Assembly: GCF_003268775.1 (NCBI RefSeq)
Contig: NZ_QLSU01000021.1
Location: forward strand, 92,584-156,583
Direction: 5' to 3'
DNA: 64,000 nucleotides
From: Paraburkholderia unamae
Lineage (GTDB): Bacteria > Pseudomonadota > Gammaproteobacteria > Burkholderiales > Burkholderiaceae
The notes beneath the pieces were generated by a model. The model was given only the letters and a program-made list of their open reading frames with translations, did not search any database and was not told the origin of the DNA. How positions within the stretch are numbered: the first letter of the stretch is position 1; every line of letters starts with the position of its first letter. A program made the position numbers and the translations under genes. Shown piece after piece: positions 32,593-42,438 of this stretch.

Positions 32593-33969
32593 CTAACGGT
32601 CCGAAGAACCTGACGCTTCAGTCGAGCCGGAGGCGTCCGCGGAACGGGACGAGGCGTCGGAGGTCGCGGGCTGCGCCGCGTCGCCGGATTTCGGCGACTG
32701 GCCGTGGCGATAGAAACCGCCCATCAGCTCGATGAGCGAATCGCGGTTGTCGCCGCTCGATGTGTTGAGCGCGTGCGTCGGGCCGTGGATCAGCTTGTTG
32801 GTGAGCGACTGCGAGAGCGCTTCGAGCACGGCGGACGGGTCGTCGCCGCGCGCGAGCATCTTGCGGGCGCGCTCGAGTTCGGCGCGGCGCAGGGCGTCGG
32901 CCTGGGTGTGCATGTGGCGGATGACGGGCACGATGCTGCGCGAGTCGAGCCACTGCATGAAGTTCGCCACGCGCGACTCGATGATCGTTTCGGCCTGCGC
33001 CACGGCGGCCTGGCGCGAGGCATTGCCTTCGCGCACGATCGTGCCGAGATCGTCGACGGTGTAGAGGAACACGTCTTCGAGCTGGCCGACTTCGGGCTCG
33101 ATGTCACGCGGCACCGCGAGGTCGACCATGAAAATGGGGCGGTGACGGCGCGCCTTCACCGCGCGCTCGACGGCGCCGAGACCAATGATGGGCAGCGTGG
33201 ACGCCGTGCACGAGACGATGATGTCGAACTCGTGCATGCGCGAGGGCAGGTCGGAGAGCGGAATCGACTTGCCGTTGAAACGTTCCGCAACATAGCGCCC
33301 GCGCTCGGCGGTGCGATTGGCCACCACGAGTTCGCGCGGCTGCTGCGCGGCGAAGTGGGCGGCGCACAGCTCGATCATTTCGCCCGCGCCGATGAACAGC
33401 ACGCGCTGGTTGGCGATCTTGTCGAAGATGCGCTGCGCGAGGCGCACGGCGGCGGCGGCCATCGAAACCGACTGCGCGCCGATTTCAGTCGTGGTGCGCA
33501 CTTCCTTCGCCACGGCGAAGGTGCGCTGGAACAACTGGTTCAGATAGGTGCCGAGGGCGCCCGCTTCGGTCGCGGTGCGTACCGCCGTTTTCAACTGGCC
33601 GACGATCTGCGTTTCGCCGAGCACCATCGAATCGAGTCCCGACGCCACCCGGAACGCATGGCGGACCGCTTCGGACTGCGGCAGCGTATAGACGTGCGGC
33701 GCGAGTTCCTCCTCGCGGATGCCGTGGTAGTGGGACAGCCAGCTCACCGCGGCCTCGCGCGAGCCGTGCGCGTCGGTCGCGCAATAGAGCTCGGTGCGGT
33801 TGCAGGTGGAGAGGATGGCGGCCTCCGGCGCGCTCAGCGAACGCTTGCCGGACCACGCTTCCTTGAACAAGCCGAGTGCGGGCTTGATCTGTTCGAGCGG
33901 AAACGCCACGCGTTCGCGCAAGGCGACGGGCGCGGTGTGGTGATTGATTCCGATCGTTAGAAGCTGCAT
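32593..33969 (-). CDS. hemA: Glutamyl-tRNA reductase
   Basis: HemA reduces glutamyl-tRNA(Glu) to glutamate-1-semialdehyde, the first step of haem synthesis. The 458-residue protein has the N-terminal catalytic domain with Cys56 in ILSTCNRTELYC, the QIVGQLKTAV segment, the NADPH-binding domain around FIGAGEMIELCAAHF (residue 195 region), and a C-terminal dimerisation helix. It is longer than E. coli HemA because of a low-complexity tail GDAAQPATSDASSRSADASG rich in Ser and Ala. It heads hemA-prfA-prmC-grxD and starts 27 bp after the response regulator gene on the same strand. Confidence 0.96.
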   Translation of the reverse strand: MQLLTIGINHHTAPVALRERVAFPLEQIKPALGLFKEAWSGKRSLSAPEAAILSTCNRTELYCATDAHGSREAAVSWLSHYHGIREEELAPHVYTLPQSEAVRHAFRVASGLDSMVLGETQIVGQLKTAVRTATEAGALGTYLNQLFQRTFAVAKEVRTTTEIGAQSVSMAAAAVRLAQRIFDKIANQRVLFIGAGEMIELCAAHFAAQQPRELVVANRTAERGRYVAERFNGKSIPLSDLPSRMHEFDIIVSCTASTLPIIGLGAVERAVKARRHRPIFMVDLAVPRDIEPEVGQLEDVFLYTVDDLGTIVREGNASRQAAVAQAETIIESRVANFMQWLDSRSIVPVIRHMHTQADALRRAELERARKMLARGDDPSAVLEALSQSLTNKLIHGPTHALNTSSGDNRDSLIELMGGFYRHGQSPKSGDAAQPATSDASSRSADASGSTEASGSSDR

Positions 33970-33996
33970 ACCATGGGGCGAAGATTTAGGCGGATA

Positions 33997-34743
33997 TTAT
34001 AACTTTTCCGCGCTTCTGACATTCTCGTCGACAGATTCCGACTCTTCGGCAGATGATAGGGGGAGTCTTTCGAGCTGGTAGCCGAAGCCGTACAAGGTCG
34101 TCAAACGCCAGCCGTGCTCGGGCCCGAGCTGCAATTTGCTGCGCAGCCGGGAGGCGTGCGTGTCGAGCGTGCGCGACCGAACGTCGCGGTTCAGATTCCA
34201 CACCGTTTCGAGAATGCGCGCGCGCGAAACGGGGCGCGATGCGTTCGTGAACAGCAGCAGGGCGAAGCGATATTCCTTCGGCGTGAGCGTGACGGTCTGG
34301 CCCCGGAAGGACACTTCGTAGCGCCCCGAGTCGAAGAGATAGTCGCCAAAGCCGTGGCGCGCGCGGTTGCGCGGACGGCGCACGCCCGCGCGGCGCAGCA
34401 GCGCGTCGATGCGCGCGAGCATTTCGGGGCCGCGCACAGGCTTGGCGATACAGTCGTCGGCGCCGGCTTGCAGGCTCGCGACGATCTCGCTCTCGTGCGG
34501 CGTGACCATCAGCACGATGGCGGGCAGGCCCGGGAGCAGCTTGCGCGTGCGCGGGATGAGGTCGTCGGCGCCGGTGTCGCCGCACCACCATGCCACGACG
34601 AGGAGGTCGAAGGTTTCTTCTTCGAGCGTCTCGAAGAACTGCGTGCCGAGCGCGAAGTGCTGGCATGCGTGCCCGCCCGCGATGAGCAGGCGGACGACGA
34701 TTTCGGCCTGACGGGCGTCGGGTTCGACTAGGGCGATTCGCAT
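33997..34743 (-). CDS. OmpR-type winged-helix regulator with an atypical receiver domain
   Basis: The 248-residue protein has a receiver-like N domain (1-118) and an OmpR/PhoB-type DNA-binding C domain (about 128-230: FGDYLFDSGRYEVSFRGQTV, LTPKEYRFALLLF, SRARILETVWNLNRDVRSRT, RLTTLYGFGYQLE). The receiver keeps acidic Glu7 and Asp9, Thr81 and Lys101 (CIAKPV) but has Ala51 in the beta-3 strand LLVVAWWCGDTG where the phospho-accepting Asp is expected. Phosphorylation by a histidine kinase therefore looks impossible at the normal site. No kinase gene is near. It precedes hemA by 27 bp on the same strand; whether it regulates hemA is not shown. ATG 34743 chosen; residues upstream do not look like a receiver. 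Confidence 0.85.
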   Translation of the reverse strand: MRIALVEPDARQAEIVVRLLIAGGHACQHFALGTQFFETLEEETFDLLVVAWWCGDTGADDLIPRTRKLLPGLPAIVLMVTPHESEIVASLQAGADDCIAKPVRGPEMLARIDALLRRAGVRRPRNRARHGFGDYLFDSGRYEVSFRGQTVTLTPKEYRFALLLFTNASRPVSRARILETVWNLNRDVRSRTLDTHASRLRSKLQLGPEHGWRLTTLYGFGYQLERLPLSSAEESESVDENVRSAEKL

Positions 34744-34894
34744 ACGAGGGGGGCGGCCGCGGCGGACCGGACGCGCTTGCCTTGCGCCATCCCGCCCCCT
34801 ACACTCAACCGCTACGCGGAAAGCGCCGAGCCGACCGTTCTCCAGTAAAAGTAGATGTAACCGAGAAAGTGATGCTAGCCCTCGCGCTTCGACG

Positions 34895-34927
34895 GTCCTA
34901 TCAGACATCTCTGAAAATCTATAGGAC
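34895..34927. promoter_or_regulatory. Nested inverted repeat before the small membrane protein gene
   Basis: GTCCTAT (34895-34901) is mirrored by ATAGGAC (34921-34927). Inside it TCAGA (34901-34905) and TCTGA (34910-34914) form a second small dyad. The outer arm ends 9 bp before the ATG at 34937, so it may be an operator or block the ribosome site. Its function is not known. Confidence 0.45.
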
Positions 34928-34936
34928 AAATCTCTA

Positions 34937-35194
34937 ATGGGCTGGTCCGGTATCGTTGTTCTGGGTCTGGTGGTGGGGTGTGCCGGGTGGTGGCTCCATC
35001 CCCTGCGCCGTGCCGCCCGCCACGGGCTCGCGCTGGCGGCCGTGGCCGGCGTGCTGGGCGCGGTGCTCGCGAAAGCGGCGGGCCGGGCGACGGGCCTCTT
35101 CTACGACGGCGAGGTGCTCGAATGGCCGCTTTGCACGGCGCTCGCACTCGTCTTCGTGGGCGCGTGCGTCGCGTTGCGCGCGCGGCGGCGCTAA
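34937..35194 (+). CDS. Small membrane protein, possibly GlsB/YeaQ/YmgE-like
   Basis: An 85-residue protein with three predicted membrane segments (residues 4-22, 30-50 and 64-80) and a C-terminal RARRR. The layout MGWSGIVVLGLVVGCAGWWL, then ALAAVAGVLGAVLAKAAG, then a last helix resembles the transglycosylase-associated YeaQ/YmgE family in size and glycine placement, but the similarity is weak and by eye only. No role can be assigned. It sits 56 bp before the aminopeptidase gene on the same strand. Confidence 0.6.
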   Translation: MGWSGIVVLGLVVGCAGWWLHPLRRAARHGLALAAVAGVLGAVLAKAAGRATGLFYDGEVLEWPLCTALALVFVGACVALRARRR

Positions 35195-35250
35195 CCCGTT
35201 CCGATCCGGTCCACCCATCATCCCGCCCCGAATTCTTCGCAGGTGAAAAC

Positions 35251-37065
35251 ATGAACGCCCGACTCCCCGAAACCGCTTCGATCCCTGAACGCATTGCCGC
35301 CCTGCGCGCCGCGATGGCGCGCGCCGACGTGGACGCCGCCCTCGTGCCGTCCGCCGATCCGCATCTCTCCGAGTACCTGCCGCGCCGCTGGCAGGGCCGC
35401 GAGTGGCTGTCGGGCTTCACCGGTTCGGTGGGCACGCTGGTCGTGACGAAGGACTTTGCTGGCGTGTGGGTGGACAGCCGCTACTGGGTGCAGGCCGAAA
35501 ACCAGTTGGCGGGCACGGGCATACAGCTCATGAAGATGATGGCGGGCCAGCAGAGCGCGCCGCACATCGACTGGCTTGCGCAGAACGTGCGCGCGGGCGG
35601 CGCGGTGGCCGTGGACGGCGACGTGCTGGGTGTGGCCTCGGCGCGTGCGCTCGCCGACGCGCTCAAGGCGCGCGACATCGCGCTGCGCACCGACCTCGAT
35701 CTGCTCGACGACGTGTGGCAGGGCCGCCCGTCGCTGCCGCTCGAACCGGTGTACGAGCACGTCGCGCCGCACGCGGACACGAGCCGCGCGGGCAAGCTCG
35801 AACAGGTGCGCCGCGCGATGCAGGAGAAGGGCGCGCAGTGGCATTTCATCTCGACGCTCGACGACCTCGCATGGCTCTTCAACCTGCGCGGCGCGGACGT
35901 CAACTACAACCCGGTGTTCGTCGCGCATGCGTTGATCGGGCCGGACGAAGCGACGCTCTTCGTCGCCGGCGGCAAGGTGGGCGAGGCGCTTGCGCAATCG
36001 CTCGCTAAAGACAAGGTGCGTGTGGCGCCCTATGCCGAGGCCGCAGCCGCGCTCGCGGCGCTGCCCGCCAAGGCCGCGCTGCTCGTCGATCCGCGCCGCG
36101 TGACGTACGGCTTGCTGAAGGCGGTGTCGTCGGCGGTGCAACTCGTGGAGTCGGTCAACCCGAGCACGTTCTTCAAGTCGCGCAAGACGGCCGCCGAAGC
36201 CAACCACGTGCGCGCGACCATGGAGCAGGACGGCGCGGCGCTCGCCGAGTTCTTCGCGTGGTTCGAAGCCGCGCTTGGCCACGAGACCATCACCGAACTG
36301 ACCATCGACGAAAAGCTCACCGCCGCGCGCGCGCGCCGGCCCGGCTTCAAGTCGCTCTCGTTCGCGACCATCGCGGCCTTCAACGCCAACGGCGCGATGC
36401 CGCACTACCACGCCGTGCCCGAGTCGCACAGTGTGATCGAGGGCGACGGCCTGCTGCTGATCGACTCGCGCGGCCAGTACCTCGACGGCACCACCGACAT
36501 CACGCGCGTCGTGCCCGTGGGCACACCGGGCGCGGAGCAAAAGCGCGACTTCACGCTCGTCCTCAAGGGCATGATGGCGCTCTCTCGCGCGCAGTTCCCG
36601 CGCGGCATCCGCTCGCCGATGCTCGACGCCATCGCGCGCGCGCCGATCTGGGAAGCCGGCGTGGACTATGGTCACGGCACGGGCCACGGCGTGGGCTACT
36701 TCCTGAACGTGCATGAAGGCCCGCAGGTCATCTCCCATTACGCGCCCGCCGAGCCGTGGACCGCGATGGAAGAGGGCATGATCACATCGGTCGAGCCGGG
36801 CATCTACCGGCCGGGCAAGTGGGGCGTGCGCATCGAGAATCTCGTGCTGAACCAGCGCGCCGAAACCACCGAATTCGGCGAGTTCCTCAACTTCGAGACG
36901 CTCACGCTCTGCCCAATCGACACGCGCTGTATCGATCTGTCGCTCCTGCGCGCGGACGAACGCGAATGGCTCAACGCGTACCACCAGACGGTGCGCGTGC
37001 GCGTCGCGCCGCATGTGAGCGGCGAGGCGCTCGCGTGGCTCGAAAAGCGCACGCAACCGATCTGA
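35251..37065 (+). CDS. Xaa-Pro aminopeptidase, large three-domain M24B type
   Basis: The 604-residue protein cleaves N-terminal residues preceding proline. Two creatinase-like N domains (residues 1-320) precede an M24 pita-bread domain. Metal and catalytic residues are visible in LLLIDSRGQYLDGTTDITRV (two Asp), GHGTGHGVG (His), SVEPGIY (Glu) and VRIENLVL (Glu). The length and the long N-terminal region resemble the eukaryotic cytosolic XPNPEP1 type rather than the 440-residue E. coli PepP. Start ATG 35251 follows AGGTGAAAAC. A HAD hydrolase gene follows after 43 bp. Confidence 0.93.
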   Translation: MNARLPETASIPERIAALRAAMARADVDAALVPSADPHLSEYLPRRWQGREWLSGFTGSVGTLVVTKDFAGVWVDSRYWVQAENQLAGTGIQLMKMMAGQQSAPHIDWLAQNVRAGGAVAVDGDVLGVASARALADALKARDIALRTDLDLLDDVWQGRPSLPLEPVYEHVAPHADTSRAGKLEQVRRAMQEKGAQWHFISTLDDLAWLFNLRGADVNYNPVFVAHALIGPDEATLFVAGGKVGEALAQSLAKDKVRVAPYAEAAAALAALPAKAALLVDPRRVTYGLLKAVSSAVQLVESVNPSTFFKSRKTAAEANHVRATMEQDGAALAEFFAWFEAALGHETITELTIDEKLTAARARRPGFKSLSFATIAAFNANGAMPHYHAVPESHSVIEGDGLLLIDSRGQYLDGTTDITRVVPVGTPGAEQKRDFTLVLKGMMALSRAQFPRGIRSPMLDAIARAPIWEAGVDYGHGTGHGVGYFLNVHEGPQVISHYAPAEPWTAMEEGMITSVEPGIYRPGKWGVRIENLVLNQRAETTEFGEFLNFETLTLCPIDTRCIDLSLLRADEREWLNAYHQTVRVRVAPHVSGEALAWLEKRTQPI

Positions 37066-37108
37066 TTTCCTCGATATTCAGCTAGCGATCAAGCGGAGCG
37101 GCAAGCGT

Positions 37109-37732
37109 ATGGCGATCAAGGCAGTGGTGTTCGATTTCGGCGGCGTGCTCGTGGACTGGAATCCCGAGCATCTCTATCGCAAGCTCATTCCCAACGACGA
37201 CGAGCGGCGCTGGTTCCTCACGAACGTCTGCAAGATGGACTGGGTGATCCGCCAGGACGGCGGCGAGCCCCTTGCCGTGGGCACCGAGGAACTGGTCGCG
37301 AAGTTTCCCGAGCACGAGGCGCTCATTCGCGCGTTTTACGACCGCTGGCACGAGATGATCGGCGGCCTGCTCGAGGGCGGCGTCGCCACCTTCGAGCGGC
37401 TGGAAGCGGCGGGCGTGCCGATCTTCGGCCTCACCAACTGGTCGGCGGAGACGTTTCCGTGGGCCTGGGAGCGCTTTGGCATCCTGCGGCGCTGCCGCGA
37501 CATCGTCGTTTCGGGGCGTGTGAAGCTCGTGAAGCCCGATCCGGCGATTTTCCACGAGATGTTTCGCCGCATCGAGGCGCAGTTGCCGGGCGTGAAGCCC
37601 GAGGAACTCGTTTTCATCGACGACAACGCGCGCAACGCCGAGGCCGCCACGGCGCTCGGCTGGCATGGCGTGCATCACTCGAGCAACGCCGCCACCGACG
37701 CGAAGCTGCGCGAACTCGGCCTGCCGCTCTGA
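37109..37732 (+). CDS. HAD-superfamily hydrolase
   Basis: The 207-residue protein is a HAD-type phosphatase: the nucleophile Asp9 is in VVFDFGGVLVDW, motif II Thr is in FGLTNWSAETF near residue 109, Lys in VKLVKPDPAIF and acidic motif IV in LVFIDDNARNAEAA. The DFGGV sequence, with Gly where many HAD phosphatases have the second Asp, resembles the YihX (alpha-D-glucose-1-phosphatase) and epoxide-hydrolase N-terminal phosphatase branch. Its substrate is uncertain. It follows the aminopeptidase gene by 43 bp, so may be co-transcribed. Confidence 0.85.
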   Translation: MAIKAVVFDFGGVLVDWNPEHLYRKLIPNDDERRWFLTNVCKMDWVIRQDGGEPLAVGTEELVAKFPEHEALIRAFYDRWHEMIGGLLEGGVATFERLEAAGVPIFGLTNWSAETFPWAWERFGILRRCRDIVVSGRVKLVKPDPAIFHEMFRRIEAQLPGVKPEELVFIDDNARNAEAATALGWHGVHHSSNAATDAKLRELGLPL

Positions 37733-37798
37733 GCGGCTGATCGGCTGACTGCCTGTTCGCGTGATCGCCTGATCGCGCAGCAAGTCCGCACTCGCGGG

Positions 37799-38968
37799 CT
37801 ATTTCGATGCGGGCGCCGGCGCCGCCGGTTGCCCGAGCAGGCTGCGCAGCGCGTCGGCGATTCCCTTCGCCGTTTGCCCTGCGCCCTTCGCCACGCCCTC
37901 CGCACTCACGCCGAGCGCTTGCGCGAACCCCGCGCGCAGTTCCGTCACGAGGCTTTCGTTGAGCTTGAATTTCGGATCGCGCAAGTTGCCGTCTAGCACG
38001 AAATGCAGCGTGATCTCGCCCTTGTGCGCCTTGAGCGCGGCCACGGCGGCGCGCGTCGGGATCGACAGGAAGGTGTCCACGGCGTCGCCGCTTTCCGCCA
38101 GTTGCAGGTTGTGCAGCGTGACCGTGCCCGGCGCGTGCAGGTGATAGCCGCGCACGGTCGAGGTGAGATCGAGGTCGAGCGTGCCGCCCGTCACATTGGC
38201 CTTGGCGCCGGCCTTTTTCAGCAGATACGGATCGATCGTGCGCACGTCCACGCCGCGCAGCGTCGTGTGCGTTTGCGAATCCTTGTTCGCGATCTGCACC
38301 CAGCCGTCAAACGCGACGCGGCCCGTATGCTCGGGGCCGACCACATTGCCCGTGACCGAAACGCGCGTGGGCTCGCTGAGCGCGGGCAGATGCACGTTGT
38401 CCACGCTCGCCTGCGCGCGGTTCACCGTCACGCGCCACGGCGGATTGCTCACCGAGCGGTCGTAGAACTCGAACGTGCCGTTCTCGAAGCCGATATGGTC
38501 GATGACCTTTTCGCGCGGCAGGCCGCCCGCGTCCGGCGTTGCGCTCGCGCCGGAAGCGGGCGCTGAAGCCTGCGCCATCTCGTCGCGCAGATTCGGCAGG
38601 ATCAGGATGGAGCCGCTCTCCCGGCGCAGCACCGTCATCGTGAAGTCGCTCACGGTGACACTGCGGATGTGCACGCGGTGCGAGAGCAGTGCGCGCAGGT
38701 CGGGCGTGATCGTGATGCGCGCGGCGCGCAGCGTGTTGGCGGTGGGCCAGTTGGGCGGCGGTTTCAGGCGGACGTCGACGAGTTCGACGGACGAGAGGTT
38801 GAATGCCACGTTCACGCTCGCCGCCGTGCCGACGGGCGCGAGCGCTCGCTCCACATACGCCTTTGCCTCGCGCTGGAGCGTGTACATCGCGCCGAGCGCC
38901 GCAAGCACGAGTAACGCGGCGGCGATCGCCACGATCAGCAGAATCCGGTTGCGGAGCGGCATCGCCAT
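37799..38968 (-). CDS. DUF748/AsmA-like membrane-anchored protein
   Basis: The 389-residue protein has an N-terminal membrane anchor (about residues 8-28, LLIVAIAAALLVLAALGAM) followed by a beta-rich periplasmic region typical of DUF748/AsmA-like lipid-transport-related proteins, with repeated strands such as ASVNVAFNLSSVELVDVRL, HIRSVTVSDFTMTVLRRE and FENGTFEFYDRSV. A helical C terminus ends APAPASK. The function is not known for certain. GAGGAA is located 8-13 bp before ATG 38968, which decides the start over a TTG at 38974. Confidence 0.75.
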   Translation of the reverse strand: MAMPLRNRILLIVAIAAALLVLAALGAMYTLQREAKAYVERALAPVGTAASVNVAFNLSSVELVDVRLKPPPNWPTANTLRAARITITPDLRALLSHRVHIRSVTVSDFTMTVLRRESGSILILPNLRDEMAQASAPASGASATPDAGGLPREKVIDHIGFENGTFEFYDRSVSNPPWRVTVNRAQASVDNVHLPALSEPTRVSVTGNVVGPEHTGRVAFDGWVQIANKDSQTHTTLRGVDVRTIDPYLLKKAGAKANVTGGTLDLDLTSTVRGYHLHAPGTVTLHNLQLAESGDAVDTFLSIPTRAAVAALKAHKGEITLHFVLDGNLRDPKFKLNESLVTELRAGFAQALGVSAEGVAKGAGQTAKGIADALRSLLGQPAAPAPASK

Positions 38969-39074
38969 GCGCAATTCCTCGCGGGGGAGAGGGCCAGGAG
39001 GCTAGAGGACCAAAGGCGGAAGGCCCTAAGCGTAGCGGCTTTCGCGCAACCGCCGTGCCGCGCGTGCCGCAAAG

Positions 39075-39101
39075 CAAAACGGCGGCCCGAGGGCCGCCGT
39101 T
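39075..39101 (-). terminator. Terminator after ettA
   Basis: On the minus strand AACGGCGGCCC and GGGCCGCCGTT (39078-39088 with 39091-39101) form an 11-bp stem around a 2-base turn, running into TTTTGCTTTG. It lies 24 bp after the ettA stop. Confidence 0.75.
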
Positions 39102-39125
39102 GCTGGCTACCGAACCCGTCGCGGG

Positions 39126-40790
<1,665 letters not shown>

Positions 40791-40969
40791 GAGAGTGTCT
40801 TTGGAAACGGGAGAAAAGGGGGCGGGACGCGGCGCTGCTTGCACGGGCGCCGCGTCGGAACCGCGAATTGGGGTGACGCCGGGTGAAACGCAAACCGCTA
40901 TTGTACGGGGTGGGGGCGGCGGGGGAGTGACGGGTGGCTACCGTCGGCCGCTCGCGCCCTCAGCCACAA

Positions 40970-40995
40970 AAAAGCCCGCTCACAAGCGGGCTTTT
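40970..40995 (-). terminator. Terminator after ychF
   Basis: AAAAGCCCGCT (40970-40980), loop CACA and AGCGGGCTTTT (40985-40995) form a perfect 11-bp stem. On the minus strand it follows the ychF stop at 41019 by 23 bp and runs into a T tract. Confidence 0.85.
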
Positions 40996-41018
40996 CTGCA
41001 TTGCCTTGCAACGTCGCT

Positions 41019-42113
41019 TTACACGTTGAACAGGAAGTTCATCACGTCGCCGTCGTGCACGACATATTCCTTGCCTTCGGCGCGCATCTTGCCGGCTTCC
41101 TTCGCGCCGGTTTCGCCCTTGTACTGGATGAAGTCGTCGAACGCGATGGTTTGCGCGCGAATGAAGCCGCGCTCGAAGTCGGTGTGGATCACGCCGGCGG
41201 CTTGCGGGGCCGTATCGCCCACGTGGATCGTCCACGCGCGCACTTCCTTCACGCCCGCCGTGAAATACGTTTGCAGGCCGAGCAGCTTGAAGCCCGCGCG
41301 GATCACGCGGTCGAGGCCCGGCTCTTCCATGCCCATGTCGGCGAGGAAGGCGATCTTGTCTTCGTCGTCGAGGTCGGCGATTTCGGCTTCGATCGCGGCG
41401 CACACGGCCACGACCGGCGCACCTTCGGCTTCGGCGTGCTTGCGCACGGCGTCGAGGTACGGGTTGTTCTCGAAGCCGTCGTCCTTCACGTTCGCGACGT
41501 ACATCGTCTTCTTCGCGGTGATCAGGCAGAAGGGCTTCAGGAGCGCCTGTTCGTCTTCGTTCAAGTCGAGCGCGCGCACGGGCTTGGCCTGGTCGAGCTG
41601 CGTGCGCACTTTTTCCAGCACGGCGACGAGCTTCGCGGCTTCCTTGTCGTTGCCCGACTTGGCGGCCTTCGAATAGCGCGTGAGCGACTTTTCGACGGTG
41701 GCGAGGTCGGCGAGCGCGAGTTCGGTGTTGATGACTTCGATGTCGGAGAGCGGATCGACCTTGCCCGCCACGTGGATCACGTTTTCGTCCTCGAAGCAGC
41801 GCACGACGTGCGTGATCGCATCCGTTTCGCGGATGTTGGCGAGGAACTGGTTGCCGAGGCCTTCACCCTTGCTCGCGCCCGCGACCAGACCCGCGATGTC
41901 GACGAATTCGACCACGGCCGGCACGACGCGCTCGGGCTTCACGATCTCCGAGAGCGCCTTCAGGCGCGGATCCGGCACTTCGACCACGCCGACGTTCGGC
42001 TCGATCGTGCAGAACGGATAGTTCTCGGCGGCGATGCCTGCCTTGGTCAGCGCATTGAAGAGGGTGGACTTGCCGACGTTAGGCAAGCCGACGATGCCGC
42101 ATTTGAGGCTCAT
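41019..42113 (-). CDS. ychF: Redox-responsive ATPase/GTPase of the OBG family
   Basis: YchF/Ola1 is a P-loop NTPase that prefers ATP, binds the ribosome and represses oxidative-stress responses. The 364-residue protein has G1 GLPNVGKSTLFNALT at 8-22, G3 DIAGLVAGASKGEGLG near 70, a coiled-coil insertion, and the C-terminal TGS domain (about residues 280-360: LLGLQTYFTAGVKEVRAWTI, FIRAQTIAFDDF). The ATG at 42113 gives the usual length. It is divergent from the hydroxylase gene at 42439. Confidence 0.96.
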   Translation of the reverse strand: MSLKCGIVGLPNVGKSTLFNALTKAGIAAENYPFCTIEPNVGVVEVPDPRLKALSEIVKPERVVPAVVEFVDIAGLVAGASKGEGLGNQFLANIRETDAITHVVRCFEDENVIHVAGKVDPLSDIEVINTELALADLATVEKSLTRYSKAAKSGNDKEAAKLVAVLEKVRTQLDQAKPVRALDLNEDEQALLKPFCLITAKKTMYVANVKDDGFENNPYLDAVRKHAEAEGAPVVAVCAAIEAEIADLDDEDKIAFLADMGMEEPGLDRVIRAGFKLLGLQTYFTAGVKEVRAWTIHVGDTAPQAAGVIHTDFERGFIRAQTIAFDDFIQYKGETGAKEAGKMRAEGKEYVVHDGDVMNFLFNV

Positions 42114-42438
42114 GAAAATCTCTGCATGTCAGGGTGGTGACGTGCGGCTCGCCGCGCGCGTAGCGCCCGGGGCCGGGCGTCGCGCGAATAGCGGAGGCGG
42201 CGGGCGGGGCGGCGCAGGTGGCACGTCGGGGGGCGTGACACGATTCTACGGGTCACGAAAACCGTAATTGTAACCTCGTCCGGGGGAGGGTTCGGCGTGG
42301 GCGATGCGGGCGGGCGCCCCGAAACGCGGATTCGCCCTGCGACGCCGTGTAGCGCCGGGTGACGCGGGCCCCTTGTTGCGCCGCAACATCCTGCCCGTCC
42401 GGCCCTGTCGGGCAAGCCCCCGCGGCTATAATGCGCGC
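42114..42438. other. Intergenic region between ychF and the hydroxylase gene
   Basis: The 325-bp gap is GC-rich and featureless apart from a TATAAT box at 42427 serving the plus-strand gene and, on the minus strand, a TACAAT (42272-42267) that may belong to ychF. A small dyad GTGAC/GTCAC spans 42234-42255. I see no coding sequence here. Confidence 0.5.
42405..42432 (+). promoter_or_regulatory. Promoter abutting the hydroxylase start codon
   Basis: A perfect TATAAT at 42427-42432 lies 6 bp before the ATG at 42439, with a weak CTGTCG at 42405-42410 as -35. Transcription would begin at or within one or two bases of the A of the ATG, and no ribosome-binding site precedes it, which predicts a leaderless mRNA. 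Confidence 0.6.
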
